From contig NZ_AP025688.1 of the NCBI RefSeq assembly GCF_023168325.1, positions 310,001-374,000 of the forward strand: 64,000 nt of DNA, given 5' to 3'. This document shows, piece after piece, positions 1 through 8,815 of the stretch. Made by a program: the position numbers and the translations under genes. The stretch's first letter is position 1. The number at the start of each line of letters is the position of its first letter. The notes beneath the pieces are model-generated. The model searched no databases and had not been told where the DNA came from. It worked only from the letters and a program-made list of their open reading frames with translations. The DNA is from Tsukamurella sp. PLM1 (lineage in GTDB: Bacteria > Actinomycetota > Actinomycetes > Mycobacteriales > Mycobacteriaceae).

Positions 1-198
1 GTGGTCAAGGACCCCGCCGACGCCGACGCCGAGAAGCAGCGCGCCTTCCTGACGGACCTGCTGCCCAAGTGGCAGATCCCCGAGCGCTGGGCCTTCGTCG
101 CCGAGGTGCCGAAGACCTCGGTCGGCAAGTTCGACAAGAAGCTCATCCGCGCCGAGTACGCCGACGGCACCTACACGGTGATCGACTCCCGCGGCTGA
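1..198 (+). CDS. C-terminal end of AMP-dependent acyl-CoA synthetase (partial)
   Basis: Only the last 65 residues are in the window; the gene starts upstream. The tail carries the A10-type motif PKTSVGKFDKK of the ANL superfamily (acyl/aryl-CoA ligases), where the lysine of the GKFDKK segment contacts the acyl-adenylate. Members activate a carboxylic acid with ATP and transfer it to CoA. The substrate cannot be told from this fragment; FadD-type long- or medium-chain fatty acyl-CoA ligase is the usual identity of proteins ending like this. A strong hairpin terminator follows 15 bases after the stop. Confidence 0.85.
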   Translation: MVKDPADADAEKQRAFLTDLLPKWQIPERWAFVAEVPKTSVGKFDKKLIRAEYADGTYTVIDSRG

Positions 199-213
199 CG
201 CCACCGACGACGG

Positions 214-252
214 GGCCGCCGCAGCCGGAAGGCTGCGGCGGCCTTGTCTTTT
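214..252 (+). terminator. Rho-independent terminator after the acyl-CoA ligase
   Basis: A perfect 13-bp stem (214-226 with 231-243) with a GGAA loop is followed by TTGTCTTTT. This is the canonical intrinsic terminator shape and ends the ligase transcript before the next gene. Confidence 0.85.
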
Positions 253-327
253 GCCGCGATTCTTACGATTCCGTGAGGTATGCGGACGACCCTCGCCTGC
301 GTCGCCGCCGCGTGCCACGCTGGATCC

Positions 328-1874
328 ATGACCGAGGAGACCGCGAGCCCTGCTGAGCGCCGCCCGCCGGGATGGGCCGCCGCGCTGGCGGGCGTCCTCG
401 CCGGCGCCGCCGGGTTGGCCGTGGCGGAGATCGTCGCAGCCGTCGTCGCGCCGGGAGCCAGCACGCTGTTCGCGGGCGGGGCGGCGGTCATCGACGCCGC
501 GCCGCCGTGGCTCAAGGACTTCGCCGTCGAGTCCTTCGGCACCGCCGACAAGGCGGTCCTTCTCGGCTCGATGGGCGTCGTCCTCGCCCTGGGTGCCGCA
601 GCCGCGGGCCTGCTCGAACTGCGCCGCCCGCCCTGGGGTGCTGCTCTGCTCGGCGCCGTCGGGATCGTCGGCGCGCTGATCGCGATCCTGCGCCCGGACG
701 CCACGGCGATGTGGGCGGTCCCGAGTCTCGTCGGCGTCGCCGCGGCGATCCTCGTCCTGCGCCTGGCGATCCGCCGCCTCCGTCCCGCCCCCGGGGCCCG
801 GGAGGAGGCCGCCGGGATGGACCGGCGCGGCTTCCTCCTCGTCGCGGGCGCAGCCGCCGGGACGACGGTGCTGGCCCTCGCCGGCGCCCGCCTGCTCTCG
901 GCGGGCGCGACGGCGGTGAAGGCGGCGCGGGAGACGCTCCGCCTGCCCGTACCGCGGACCGTCGCGCCACCGGCCCCGGCGGACCCGCCCATCGCCGGGC
1001 TCACCCCCTACGTCACGCCCGCGGCGGACTTCTACCGCATCGACACCGCCCTGCGCGTGCCGCAGCTCGACCCGGCGGACTGGTCCCTGCAGGTGCACGG
1101 CATGGTCGACGCGCCGTTCACCCTCACCTGGGACGAACTCCTCGCCCTGCCGCTGGAGGAGCACTACGCCACGCTCGCGTGCGTCAGCAACGAGGTGGGT
1201 GGCGATCTCATCGGCAACGCGATCTGGCTCGGCTACCCGATCCGGGTACTGCTGGAGCGGGCCCGCCCGCGGACGGGCGCCGACATGGTGCTCTCGCGCA
1301 GCAGCGACGGCTTCACTGCGGGCACGCCCCTGGACGTACTGCGGGATCCCGCCCGCGCGTCGCTACTCGCGATCGGCATGAACGGCGAGCCGCTGCCCGT
1401 GATCCACGGCTTCCCCGCCCGGCTGGTGGTTCCGGGCCTGTACGGGTACGTCTCGGCGACCAAGTGGGTCACCTCGCTCAAAGTCACGACCTTCGCGGAG
1501 GATCAGGGCTACTGGACGCCGCGAGGCTGGTCGGCCCTCGGGCCGGTGAAGGTCTCCTCGCGCATCGATGTCCCGCGCGGCTCCGTCTCCGCCGGGGCGG
1601 TAACGGTGGCCGGGGTCGCCTGGGCGCAGCACACCGGCATCGGTGGCGTCGAGGTCCGCGCCGACTCCGGCGACTGGGTGCCAGCCCGGCTCGCCGAGAC
1701 CATCGGCCCCGACACTTGGCGGCAGTGGAGCGTCTCCTCCCGCTCGACCGCGGCGAGCACACCCTCGAGGTGCGCGCCACCGACGCGCACGGGACGGTCC
1801 AGACCGACGCGACTGCGCCGCCCGCTCCCGACGGTGCCACCGGCTGGCACCGCGTCGTCGTCACCGCGCGGTGA
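328..1874 (+). CDS. Membrane-anchored molybdopterin-dependent oxidoreductase (sulfite oxidase family), frameshifted
   Basis: The N-terminal part (about residues 14-165) holds four to five hydrophobic segments. It is followed near residue 167 by MDRRGFLLVAG, which resembles a twin-arginine or membrane anchor, and then by a sulfite-oxidase-type Moco domain. The Mo-ligating cysteine is very likely Cys285 in TLACVSNEVGG. The last 45 residues (LDRGEHTLEVRATD...) are the Mo-co dimerisation beta domain and lie in another frame. One base is missing near 1731-1738, so the intact protein would have about 515 residues. It resembles M. tuberculosis Rv0218-type proteins. The ATG at 328 is the first start that gives a hydrophobic N-terminus. 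Its electron acceptor and substrate are unknown. Confidence 0.8.
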
Positions 1875-1887
1875 CGGCGCGGAATCC

Positions 1888-3156
1888 TCAGTCTCCCAGG
1901 GGCTTCACCGCACACAGGCGGGACGGGTCCTCCATCACCACGCGCACGCCGTAGCCCACGTCGGAGGCCAGCTGGGTCAGCAGGTAGGCCGCCACCGTCG
2001 AGATGCGGGTGACGTCGGTGAGGTCGAGGACGATCGTGCTGCCGCTCTGCGCGCGGCCGAGGCTCAGTGCCTCGTGCACGACCTCCTCCACGGCGACGAA
2101 GTCGACCTCGCCACGCAGGCGCAGCACCGTCCGGCCCGACGACGGGTCGGTGGTGACGGAGGCGACCGCGCTCACCGGCGTGATCGACCGGTTGAGGATG
2201 TGCAGGCCGAACTCGCTGCTCATCCGCTGCAGCACGGCCACGCCGCGGCTGGAGTTGCCGGCCTCGTCGAGCGGCGGGCTGAACACGCAGATGCCGTACT
2301 CGCCCGGCGTCGCGGCCACGATGCCGCCGCCCACGCCCGACTTCGCGGGGATCCCCACGGACACCATCCACGCGCCCGACCGGTCGTACATGCCGCACCC
2401 CGTCATCACGGAGAGCGTGTGCCGCGCGACCGCCGCGCTCACCACCCGCTCGCCGGTGACGGGGTTGACTCCGCCGTTGGCGAGGGTGCCGCCCATCACC
2501 GCCACGTCGTGCGCGTCCACCAGGAGCGAGCACTGCCGGAAGTACGGGTCGAGCGCGTCTTCGATGGGGACGCGCAGCGCGTCGGTCGAGCGGGCGAGCG
2601 CGGCGAGGGCGAGGTTGCGGAAGCCGGTCTCCGACTCCGAGCGGTAGACGGCCTCGTCGAGCTCGAGATCGCGGCCGGCGAAGCGCGACAACCCGTCCCG
2701 GATCACGGCGAAGCGGTCGGCACCGTCGGCCCCCGGGATCAGCGACGTCGAGACGATCGCGCCCGCGTTGATGAGCGGGTTCTCGGGCCGGCCCGACGGG
2801 TCGAAGCTGATGCCGTTGAACGCCTCGCCGCTGGGCTCGACCCCGATCCGTTCGCTCACGGCCGCCACGCCCAGGGCCTCGAGCGCGAGCGCGTAGACGA
2901 AGGGCTTGCTCATCGACTGGATGGTGAACGGAACGCGGTAGTCGCCGGCGCCGTAGCTGTGCCCGTGCACCGATACCGACGCCACGCCGAAGGCCTCCGG
3001 ATCGGCAGTCGCCAGCTGGGGGATGTAGTCGGCGACGGCGCCCGGATGATCCTCGCGGCGCACGTCGTCGAGGACGCGGGCCATCGCCGCGTTGACGGGG
3101 TTGTCGGTGAACCCGGTGAGGCCGCCGGGCTGTCGGTCCGTGCTCGTCTCACTCAT
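1888..3156 (-). CDS. glsA: Glutaminase A with C-terminal STAS domain
   Basis: Residues 1 to about 310 form a serine-dependent beta-lactamase-like glutaminase (L-glutamine to L-glutamate plus ammonia). The catalytic Ser-x-x-Lys is SMSK at residues 81-84, and typical segments such as NPLINAGAI and GIPAKSGVGGG are present. The last ~100 residues (from VTTDPSSGRT) form an anti-sigma-antagonist-like STAS domain with the LDLTDVTRIST core. The length of 422 residues fits glutaminase-STAS proteins rather than the ~310-residue stand-alone enzyme. The gene converges on the molybdoenzyme gene with only 13 bases between them and is divergent from the aminotransferase. The role of the STAS part (partner binding or regulation) is not known. 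Confidence 0.92.
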   Translation of the reverse strand: MSETSTDRQPGGLTGFTDNPVNAAMARVLDDVRREDHPGAVADYIPQLATADPEAFGVASVSVHGHSYGAGDYRVPFTIQSMSKPFVYALALEALGVAAVSERIGVEPSGEAFNGISFDPSGRPENPLINAGAIVSTSLIPGADGADRFAVIRDGLSRFAGRDLELDEAVYRSESETGFRNLALAALARSTDALRVPIEDALDPYFRQCSLLVDAHDVAVMGGTLANGGVNPVTGERVVSAAVARHTLSVMTGCGMYDRSGAWMVSVGIPAKSGVGGGIVAATPGEYGICVFSPPLDEAGNSSRGVAVLQRMSSEFGLHILNRSITPVSAVASVTTDPSSGRTVLRLRGEVDFVAVEEVVHEALSLGRAQSGSTIVLDLTDVTRISTVAAYLLTQLASDVGYGVRVVMEDPSRLCAVKPLGD

Positions 3157-3328
3157 ACCGCCAAGCTATCCGACGGTGACCGGGCGTGCCGGGGCCGTCC
3201 GAAGCCGACGAGAGGAGGCGCGACGCGGCGAGTATCGTTGCAGTCACCGTGACGTGACCAGGTGAGCAGCGCATACCCGCGGATATCGCCAGTGAAGCAT
3301 TGCCGCAGACATTTCTTGGAGTACAGCT

Positions 3329-4714
3329 ATGACGAACACGCTGCCCGACGGCCGGGCACTCGACGACGCCGTCGCCGCAGGGACCCGCGCCTACGAGCTC
3401 GATCGCGCCCACGTCTTCCACTCGTGGTCGGCGCAGGCGCAGATCACCCCGATGACGATCCTCGCCTCCGAGGGCTCGTACGTGTGGGACGGCGAGGGGC
3501 GCAAGCTCCTCGACTTCAGCTCGCAGATGGTCAACACCAATATCGGCCACCAGCACCCGAAGGTCGTCGCGGCCATCGCGGAGCAGGCCGCGAAGATCTG
3601 CACCATCGCGCCCCAGCACGTCAACGAATCCCGCAGCGAGGCCGCGCGGCTCATCGCCGAGCGCACCCCGGGCGACCTGGACAAGGTCTTCTTCACCAAC
3701 GGCGGCGCCGATGCCGTGGAGCACGCCATCCGCATGGCGCGCGTCCACACCGGCCGCCGCAAGGTGCTCAGCCGCTACCGCAGCTACCACGGCGGCACCG
3801 AGTTGGCGATCAACGTCACCGGCGACACCCGCCGGTTCGCGAGCGACTTCGGCGGCGAGTCCGTCGCCCACTTCGACGGCCCCTTCCTCTACCGCAGCTC
3901 CTTCTACGCGGAGACCGAGGAGCAGGAGAGCCAGCGCGCGCTCGAGCACCTGGAGCGCACCATCGTGCTCGAGGGCCCGAACACCATCGCCGCGATCATC
4001 CTCGAGTCGATCCCCGGCACGCCCGGCATCATGGTGCCGCCGCCCGGCTACATGGCCGGCGTCCGCGAGCTGTGCACGAAGTACGGGATCGTCATGATCG
4101 CCGACGAGGTCATGGCAGGCTTCGGCCGTACCGGCAAGTGGTTCGCCATCGAGCACGGCGCCACCGCCGCCGGCCCCGTCGTGCCCGACCTGCTGACCTT
4201 CGCCAAGGGCGTGAACAGCGGCTACGTTCCCCTCGGCGGCGTCGCCATCGGCGCCGAGATCGCCGCCACCTTCGCCGACAAGCCCTACCCGGGCGGCCTC
4301 ACCTACTCGGGTCATCCGCTCGCCACCGCGTCCGCGGTCGCGACCATCAATGCCATGGCCGAGGAGGGCATGGTCGAGAACGCCGCGACGATCGGCGACG
4401 AGATCATCCGGCCGACCCTCGAGGGCTTCAAGGCGAAGCACCCGTCGGTCGGCGACGTCCGCGGCGAGGGTGTCTTCTTCGCGATCGAGCTGGTCCGCGA
4501 CAAGGAGACCCGCGAGCCGCTGGCGCCCTACGGCGGCAGCAGCCCCGCGATGAACGAGACCGTCGCCGCGCTGAAGAAGGGCGGCCTGCTGCCCTTCGCC
4601 AACTACAACCGCATCCACGTCGTGCCGCCGTGCAACGTCTCCGCCGAGGAGGCCCGCGAGGGTCTGGCGATCATCGACGAGGCGCTGAACGTCGCGGACG
4701 CGCACACCGTCTGA
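3329..4714 (+). CDS. Class III PLP-dependent aminotransferase
   Basis: The 461 residues match the fold-type I class III aminotransferases (taurine-pyruvate, omega-amino acid and GABA aminotransferase group). Visible motifs are the TNGGADAVEHA cofactor-phosphate region, ADEVMAGFGRTGKW with the PLP-binding aspartate, and the Schiff-base lysine Lys293 in TFAKGVNSGY. The start ATG is preceded by TTGGAG at a good distance. An SRPBCC protein follows 25 bases after the stop, probably in one transcript. The amino donor cannot be read from sequence; taurine, beta-alanine or another omega-amine with pyruvate is the family norm. Confidence 0.88.
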   Translation: MTNTLPDGRALDDAVAAGTRAYELDRAHVFHSWSAQAQITPMTILASEGSYVWDGEGRKLLDFSSQMVNTNIGHQHPKVVAAIAEQAAKICTIAPQHVNESRSEAARLIAERTPGDLDKVFFTNGGADAVEHAIRMARVHTGRRKVLSRYRSYHGGTELAINVTGDTRRFASDFGGESVAHFDGPFLYRSSFYAETEEQESQRALEHLERTIVLEGPNTIAAIILESIPGTPGIMVPPPGYMAGVRELCTKYGIVMIADEVMAGFGRTGKWFAIEHGATAAGPVVPDLLTFAKGVNSGYVPLGGVAIGAEIAATFADKPYPGGLTYSGHPLATASAVATINAMAEEGMVENAATIGDEIIRPTLEGFKAKHPSVGDVRGEGVFFAIELVRDKETREPLAPYGGSSPAMNETVAALKKGGLLPFANYNRIHVVPPCNVSAEEAREGLAIIDEALNVADAHTV

Positions 4715-4739
4715 CCCCCGAAGAAGCCAGGAGCCCGAC

Positions 4740-5231
4740 ATGCCCGCTCTCAAGCCCGTCCTTCCCGCCGAACTGCAGGCCGGTCGTCCCGGCGTGTACG
4801 AGTTCTCGGTGCGCTCCGCGCGCCCGGTCTCCTGGGTGTGGGGTGAGCTGACCTCGGACCGTCCGCTGCACTGGTGCAAGGGGATCCGCAAGATCGAGTG
4901 GACCAGCCCGCGGCCCTTCGCCGCCGGCTCCACCCGCCGGGTGCACCTCGGCCCCGGCGTCAGCGCCGACGAGCTCTTCTACTCCTGGGAGGAGTCGGAG
5001 ACGCTGTGCGAGAAGGCCTTCTACGTGCAGTCCGCCACCGCGCCGGGGCTAGCGCGGCTCGCGGAGAAGTACCGCGTGGAGGCGCACACCGAGGGCGGTT
5101 CGGTCTTCACGTGGACGTTGCTGATCGAGCCGATCGGCGGCGACCGCGTGATCGGTCTCAGCGGCTTCCCCGCCGGCCTCATCGTGAAGTGGCTCCAGCG
5201 CGACACCGAGCGGTACCTCGGCTCCGCGTAG
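4740..5231 (+). CDS. SRPBCC-fold (polyketide cyclase/START-like) protein
   Basis: This 163-residue protein has the helix-grip pattern of the SRPBCC superfamily. The opening beta strand (YEFSVRSARPVSWVWGELT) is followed by a hydrophobic core and a final long helix (GLIVKWLQRDTERYL). There is no signal peptide. It follows the aminotransferase by 25 bases with an AGGAGCCCGAC ribosome-binding region, so it is likely cotranscribed. Such proteins bind small hydrophobic ligands or act as cyclases. No catalytic motif allows a more exact role. Confidence 0.7.
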   Translation: MPALKPVLPAELQAGRPGVYEFSVRSARPVSWVWGELTSDRPLHWCKGIRKIEWTSPRPFAAGSTRRVHLGPGVSADELFYSWEESETLCEKAFYVQSATAPGLARLAEKYRVEAHTEGGSVFTWTLLIEPIGGDRVIGLSGFPAGLIVKWLQRDTERYLGSA

Positions 5232-6008
5232 TCAGGCCCGGACCGGCTCCAGCCCCTCGGGCAGATCGTGATCGCCTGCCGCGCAGTCGCACTGCGCGGC
5301 AGGGTCGGTGGCGGTGATGGTGGCCGTCAGCGCGTCGATCAGGCGCGGGAGGTTCGCGCGGAACTGTGCCAGCACGTCCGCCGTGTGCACGCCCTCACCG
5401 GCCTCGATCCCCGCATCCAGGTCGGTGACCAGGGCGATCGACGCATAGCAGAGTTTGAGCTCGCGGGCCAGGGTCGCCTCGGGTAGGCCGGTCATGTTCA
5501 CCAGGTCCCAGCCCTGCGCTGCGTACCAACGGCTTTCGGCGCGGGTGGAGAACCGCGGCCCCTCGATCACCACCATCGTCCCGGCGTCGCGGTCGGCGCC
5601 CGGGGCCGCCGACGCACGCAGTGTCGGGCAATAGGGATCGGCGAAACTCACGTGCACGCCGCCGGCGTCGAAGAACGTCGACGTCCGTCCCGACGTCCGG
5701 TCCACGAGCTGGTCCGGCACCACGATGGAACCGGGGCCGAGGGCACCGTCGAGGCTGCCGACCGCGCACGGCGCGAGCACCTTCCGCGCCCCGATCCGCC
5801 GCAGCGCCCACAGGTTCGCGCGGTAGGGCACGGTGTGTGGGGAGTACTCGTGCCGCAGACCGTGCCGGGGGAGGAAGGCCACCTCGCGCCCGGCGACGTG
5901 GCCCACGGTGATCGGGGCGCTCGTCGGCCCGTACGGCGTGTCGACGGTGCGCTCCTCGCCGCCCGGCAGGAACCGGTACAGTCCGGTCCCGCCGATCACT
6001 CCGATCAT
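5232..6008 (-). CDS. mtnP: S-methyl-5'-thioadenosine phosphorylase
   Basis: The protein has 258 residues of the PNP/UDP phosphorylase superfamily, MTAP subgroup. It begins MIGVIGGTGLY (phosphate-binding GGTG), has FLPRHGLRHEYSPHTVPYRAN, VIEGPRFSTRAES and the purine-site segment NMTGLPEATLARE. It cleaves methylthioadenosine to adenine and methylthioribose-1-phosphate in purine and methionine salvage. The stop codon abuts the stop of the convergent SRPBCC gene. The start ATG overlaps the stop of the upstream small GRAM-like gene (ATGA), so the two are translationally coupled. Confidence 0.93.
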   Translation of the reverse strand: MIGVIGGTGLYRFLPGGEERTVDTPYGPTSAPITVGHVAGREVAFLPRHGLRHEYSPHTVPYRANLWALRRIGARKVLAPCAVGSLDGALGPGSIVVPDQLVDRTSGRTSTFFDAGGVHVSFADPYCPTLRASAAPGADRDAGTMVVIEGPRFSTRAESRWYAAQGWDLVNMTGLPEATLARELKLCYASIALVTDLDAGIEAGEGVHTADVLAQFRANLPRLIDALTATITATDPAAQCDCAAGDHDLPEGLEPVRA

Positions 6009-6303
6009 CGCGCCGCCAGTCGTCCGCGGACGGCGGCGGCGACCTCGTCCGGGCGCGGGACGCCGAAGAAGTGCTCGGAGCCGTCGCCGAGGGTCACGCA
6101 CAGCCGCTCGCGGCTGCGCCGCAGGATCCCGCCGGTCACCTCGGTGACGCCGGCACCCGCGATGTGCTTGAGCTGCACCGCAAACGGGGTGCCCTGTACC
6201 CGGGCGGCGACCCCGCGGGGCGGAACTTCAGGTGGGTCGGGGTCAGTTCGAGGTGCCCGCGCACCGCGCCCTTGCCGAGGTACCGGGCCGCCGGCCAGCT
6301 CAT
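6005..6303 (-). CDS. Small GRAM/PH-like protein, frameshifted
   Basis: Joining two frames gives a ~99-residue protein: MSWPAARYLGKGAVRGHLE, then ELTPTHLKFRPAGG, then the end of a PH/GRAM-like barrel (LKHIAGAGVTEV, RLCVTLGDGSEHFFGV, final helix PDEVAAAVRGRL). The frame break is one missing base in the C4 run at 6211-6214. The ATG at 6303 is preceded by GGGGTGAG on the minus strand. The gene is coupled by an ATGA overlap to mtnP. A role in membrane or protein binding is only inferred from the fold resemblance. Confidence 0.6.
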
Positions 6304-6389
6304 GTCGCTCACCCCGACACAATAGGTGGAATCAGGTGTCAGTTTCGCGGTAGCATCAGCTATCCGTTTACGTGATCGTGGGGGTTGAG

Positions 6390-6755
6390 ATGCCGTATCT
6401 CGGTCTGGTTGTGATGCTGCTGTGGGTGGCGGCGCTGATCGACGTCATCGTCTCGGATGAGTACCGCATCCGACACCTGCCCAAAGTGGGGTGGCTGATC
6501 ATCGTCATCCTGGTCCCGCTGGCGGGCTCGCTCATCTGGTTCCTGGTGGGCCGGCCGGTCGGGGCGACCAGCAGCGTACCGTCGCGCACCACGGGGTTCC
6601 CCGAATACGAGCGCCCGGGCAGGCACCTGGCCCAGTATCCGGACGACGATGACGAGTTCCTGCGGCAGTGCCGGGCGCGCGCCGAGGAGCAGCGTCGCCG
6701 TGCCAAGGGACTCGACGCGCGCAATCCTGCGGACTCGCCCGAGGGCGAGGACTGA
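6390..6755 (+). CDS. Small membrane protein with PLD nuclease N-terminal (PLDc_N) domain
   Basis: About 121 residues from the ATG at 6390, which follows GGGGGTTGAG; a GTG 18 bases upstream is an alternative start. Two transmembrane segments (LGLVVMLLWVAALIDVIV and VGWLIIVILVPLAGSLIWFL) flank the short PLDc_N signature DEYRIRHLPKVGWLI...GRPVG. A charged cytoplasmic tail follows. The family is widespread in actinobacteria and of unknown function. The next membrane-protein gene begins shortly after. Confidence 0.72.
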   Translation: MPYLGLVVMLLWVAALIDVIVSDEYRIRHLPKVGWLIIVILVPLAGSLIWFLVGRPVGATSSVPSRTTGFPEYERPGRHLAQYPDDDDEFLRQCRARAEEQRRRAKGLDARNPADSPEGED

Positions 6756-6805
6756 ACGGCACCGCACCGCGCGGGCTGGGCGGCACCCACCTCACCTCCC
6801 TCGCG

Positions 6806-7382
6806 GTGCTCCGGGCGAACCTCGGCTCCACACTGGGGTCGCGGCCGTGCTCATCAGCACGATCGCGGGGCTCGGGGTGCTCGCGCGGCTGCCTCTCATC
6901 CCGGATCCGCGCTGGACTCCGTCGGTCGACCTGGAAAGCCTGCAGGTCGTCGTGACCCTCGGCCTGTACCCCGCGGGCACGTTCCTGGTGACGATCGTCT
7001 GGCTGCTGGTCAGCATCGTTGTGACGGCGATCGGGTCCGTCGTCGCGGTCCGGCACCTCGCGGGAGTGCGGACCCCGCTGGGATTGGCCTGGCGGCAGTC
7101 GAAGCCGCGCCTGATGGCGGCCTTCGGCCTCGGGGTCCTCGACGCCGGGGTGATCCTCGCGCCGATCATCACCGCCGCTGCGGCGCGATCGCGCTCGCAG
7201 TGCGCGCCGGGCCGGAGTCCGCGCGCCTGACGACCACGGTGCTGTTCGGGCTCGCCGCGGTGGCTGTGCTCCCGACCCTGGTGATCGCCGGCGATCGGCT
7301 GGGTGGTGGGGCGGGTCGCGGTCCACCCGGGATCCGGTTCCAGGAGGGATCGCATCGGTGGTGCGAAGCGTGGAGCCGATGA
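6806..7382 (+). CDS. Polytopic membrane protein, two frameshifts
   Basis: A membrane protein is readable only by joining three frames. It has a first helix (VAAVLISTIAGLGVLARL), a second (LLVSIVVTAIGSVVAVRH), a third around GVLDAGVILAPIITAA and a last (VLFGLAAVAVLPTLVIA). One base is missing in the G4 run at 6835-6838 and another near 7183-7188. The start is uncertain; a GTG at 6806 is used here, and the reading frame continues upstream to about 6752. The apparent stop overlaps the tRNA on the other strand by about 12 bases, so the true end may be earlier. I do not recognise the family. Confidence 0.4.
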
Positions 7383-7444
7383 CGGGAATCGAACCCGCGC
7401 TACCTGCTTGGGAAGCAGGAGTTCTACCATTGAACTACATCGGC
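7371..7444 (-). tRNA. tRNA-Gly (anticodon CCC)
   Basis: The minus strand folds as a tRNA: acceptor GCCGATG pairs with CATCGGC, the D arm contains AATGGTAGAAC, the anticodon stem CCTGC/GCAGG encloses loop TTCCCAA (anticodon CCC), and the T arm is GCGGGTTCGATTCCCGT. The 3' TCCA is encoded. The 74-nt length fits tRNA-Gly. It lies close to dcd, as a glycine tRNA does in mycobacteria. Confidence 0.95.
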
Positions 7445-7519
7445 AGTCGTGGCACCGTCATCGACGGCGTCGCGTGTACCGGCAACACTAGCACGGGCAC
7501 CGTCGGGGCCGACGGGCCG

Positions 7520-8107
7520 TCACCACTGCTCGAAACTCTGGACGGATACGAAGAAGCCGTGCTCGCCGCGTCGGCAGGTCACGCCGCGCGTTTCGGAGAC
7601 GCACGTCATGCCTCCCGCAGTCACGCTGTGCCCGTACTGCAGGGTCTTCTGCCCGGGGATCACCATGAAGAACACACCCTGGTTGAAGCACGACGGCTCG
7701 AAGACACCGCCGTTCACGGAGACGTACCCCTTCGACAATTGATCGCGCGGCATCGAGCCGTGGTCGCAGTCCGCGCCGGGCGGGACAACGGTGGTCGTGA
7801 AGACCTGACAGCCCACCGTTCCGGAATCGAGGCCGCAGGCGATGTTGCGGCTCGGCGTGAAGAAGTAGACCCCGTGCCCGTTGCTCGGCCGGTACTGACC
7901 GGCCTGGTCCGCCACGATCGGGGACTGCGGGGACGCCGAACTCAGGGGAGCGACGGTGCCCGGGGCAGTCGCGGGCACCGACTCCGTCGTCCCGGACGCC
8001 GTGACCGGCGCCGTGACGGTGACGGTCGGCGGACCGTCGGACCCGGAACCGCATGCCGAGAGGGCGAGCGCGAGGGCGGCGGGGAGCACGATCAGTGCGG
8101 GCTTCAT
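7520..8107 (-). CDS. Secreted lipoprotein with FxxPSxNIxC-type cysteine domain
   Basis: The 195-residue protein starts with a lipoprotein signal peptide; the lipobox is LSAC, with lipidated Cys at about residue 19. A Thr/Pro/Ser-rich linker (about residues 26-65) follows. The C-terminal domain carries six cysteines and the motif [12 protein letters not shown], which recurs in small exported proteins of Mycobacteriales. It is expected on the outer face of the cell membrane. It is divergent from dcd. The function is unknown. Confidence 0.75.
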   Translation of the reverse strand: MKPALIVLPAALALALSACGSGSDGPPTVTVTAPVTASGTTESVPATAPGTVAPLSSASPQSPIVADQAGQYRPSNGHGVYFFTPSRNIACGLDSGTVGCQVFTTTVVPPGADCDHGSMPRDQLSKGYVSVNGGVFEPSCFNQGVFFMVIPGQKTLQYGHSVTAGGMTCVSETRGVTCRRGEHGFFVSVQSFEQW

Positions 8108-8175
8108 GCTCTGTGGTCGGCGCGCGGACCGGGATCGTTACCCGTGGCAACGCTCGCGCCACGCGCGGCCTGCCC

Positions 8176-8188
8176 TACGCTGAACCCG
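8176..8188 (+). promoter_or_regulatory. Leaderless promoter of dcd
   Basis: The hexamer TACGCT (8176-8181) ends six bases before the GTG start, so transcription probably begins at the start codon itself. There is no Shine-Dalgarno sequence. Confidence 0.55.
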
Positions 8189-8754
8189 TGCTGCTCTCCG
8201 ATCGCGACATTCGCGCCCATGTGGAATCCGGCCGCCTGGGGATCGACCCCTTCGAACCGCAGATGGTGCAGCCGTCCAGCGTGGATGTGCGGCTGGACGG
8301 GCTGTTCCGCGTGTTCAACAACACCCGCTACACACATATCGATCCGAAGCAGCAGCAGGACGAGCTGACGACGCTGGTGGAGCCGGCCGAGGGGGAGCCC
8401 TTCGTGCTGCACCCGGGCGAGTTCGTGCTCGGCTCCACGCTCGAGGTGTGTAGCCTGCCCGACGATCTGGCCGGCCGCCTCGAGGGAAAGTCCTCGCTGG
8501 GCCGCCTCGGCCTGCTCACGCACTCGACGGCGGGGTTCATCGACCCCGGCTTCTCCGGCCACATCACGTTGGAGCTGTCGAACGTGGCGAACCTGCCGAT
8601 CACGCTGTGGCCGGGGATGAAGATCGGCCAGCTGTGCCTGTTCCGGCTCACCAGTCCGGCCGAGAACCCCTACGGCAGCTCGGCCGTCGGCTCGAAGTAC
8701 CAGGGCCAGCGCGGCCCGACGCCCTCGAAGGCGTACCTGAACTTCCAGCAGTAG
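8188..8754 (+). CDS. dcd: dCTP deaminase (probably bifunctional, dUMP-forming)
   Basis: The 188-residue protein closely matches mycobacterial Dcd (190 residues): [20 protein letters not shown] at the start, [40 protein letters not shown] with the deaminase/dUTPase active-site residues, and [15 protein letters not shown] at the C-terminus. M. tuberculosis Dcd (Rv0321) both deaminates dCTP and hydrolyses dUTP, giving dUMP for thymidylate synthesis; the same is inferred here. The GTG start is set by the leaderless promoter and by the N-terminus of homologues. Confidence 0.95.
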   Translation: MLLSDRDIRAHVESGRLGIDPFEPQMVQPSSVDVRLDGLFRVFNNTRYTHIDPKQQQDELTTLVEPAEGEPFVLHPGEFVLGSTLEVCSLPDDLAGRLEGKSSLGRLGLLTHSTAGFIDPGFSGHITLELSNVANLPITLWPGMKIGQLCLFRLTSPAENPYGSSAVGSKYQGQRGPTPSKAYLNFQQ

Positions 8755-8815
8755 CGCCTCGCCGAAACGTCGACTCACGAATAGCGCGGGCAACCGACCG
8801 CGGTTCTGTCGTCGC

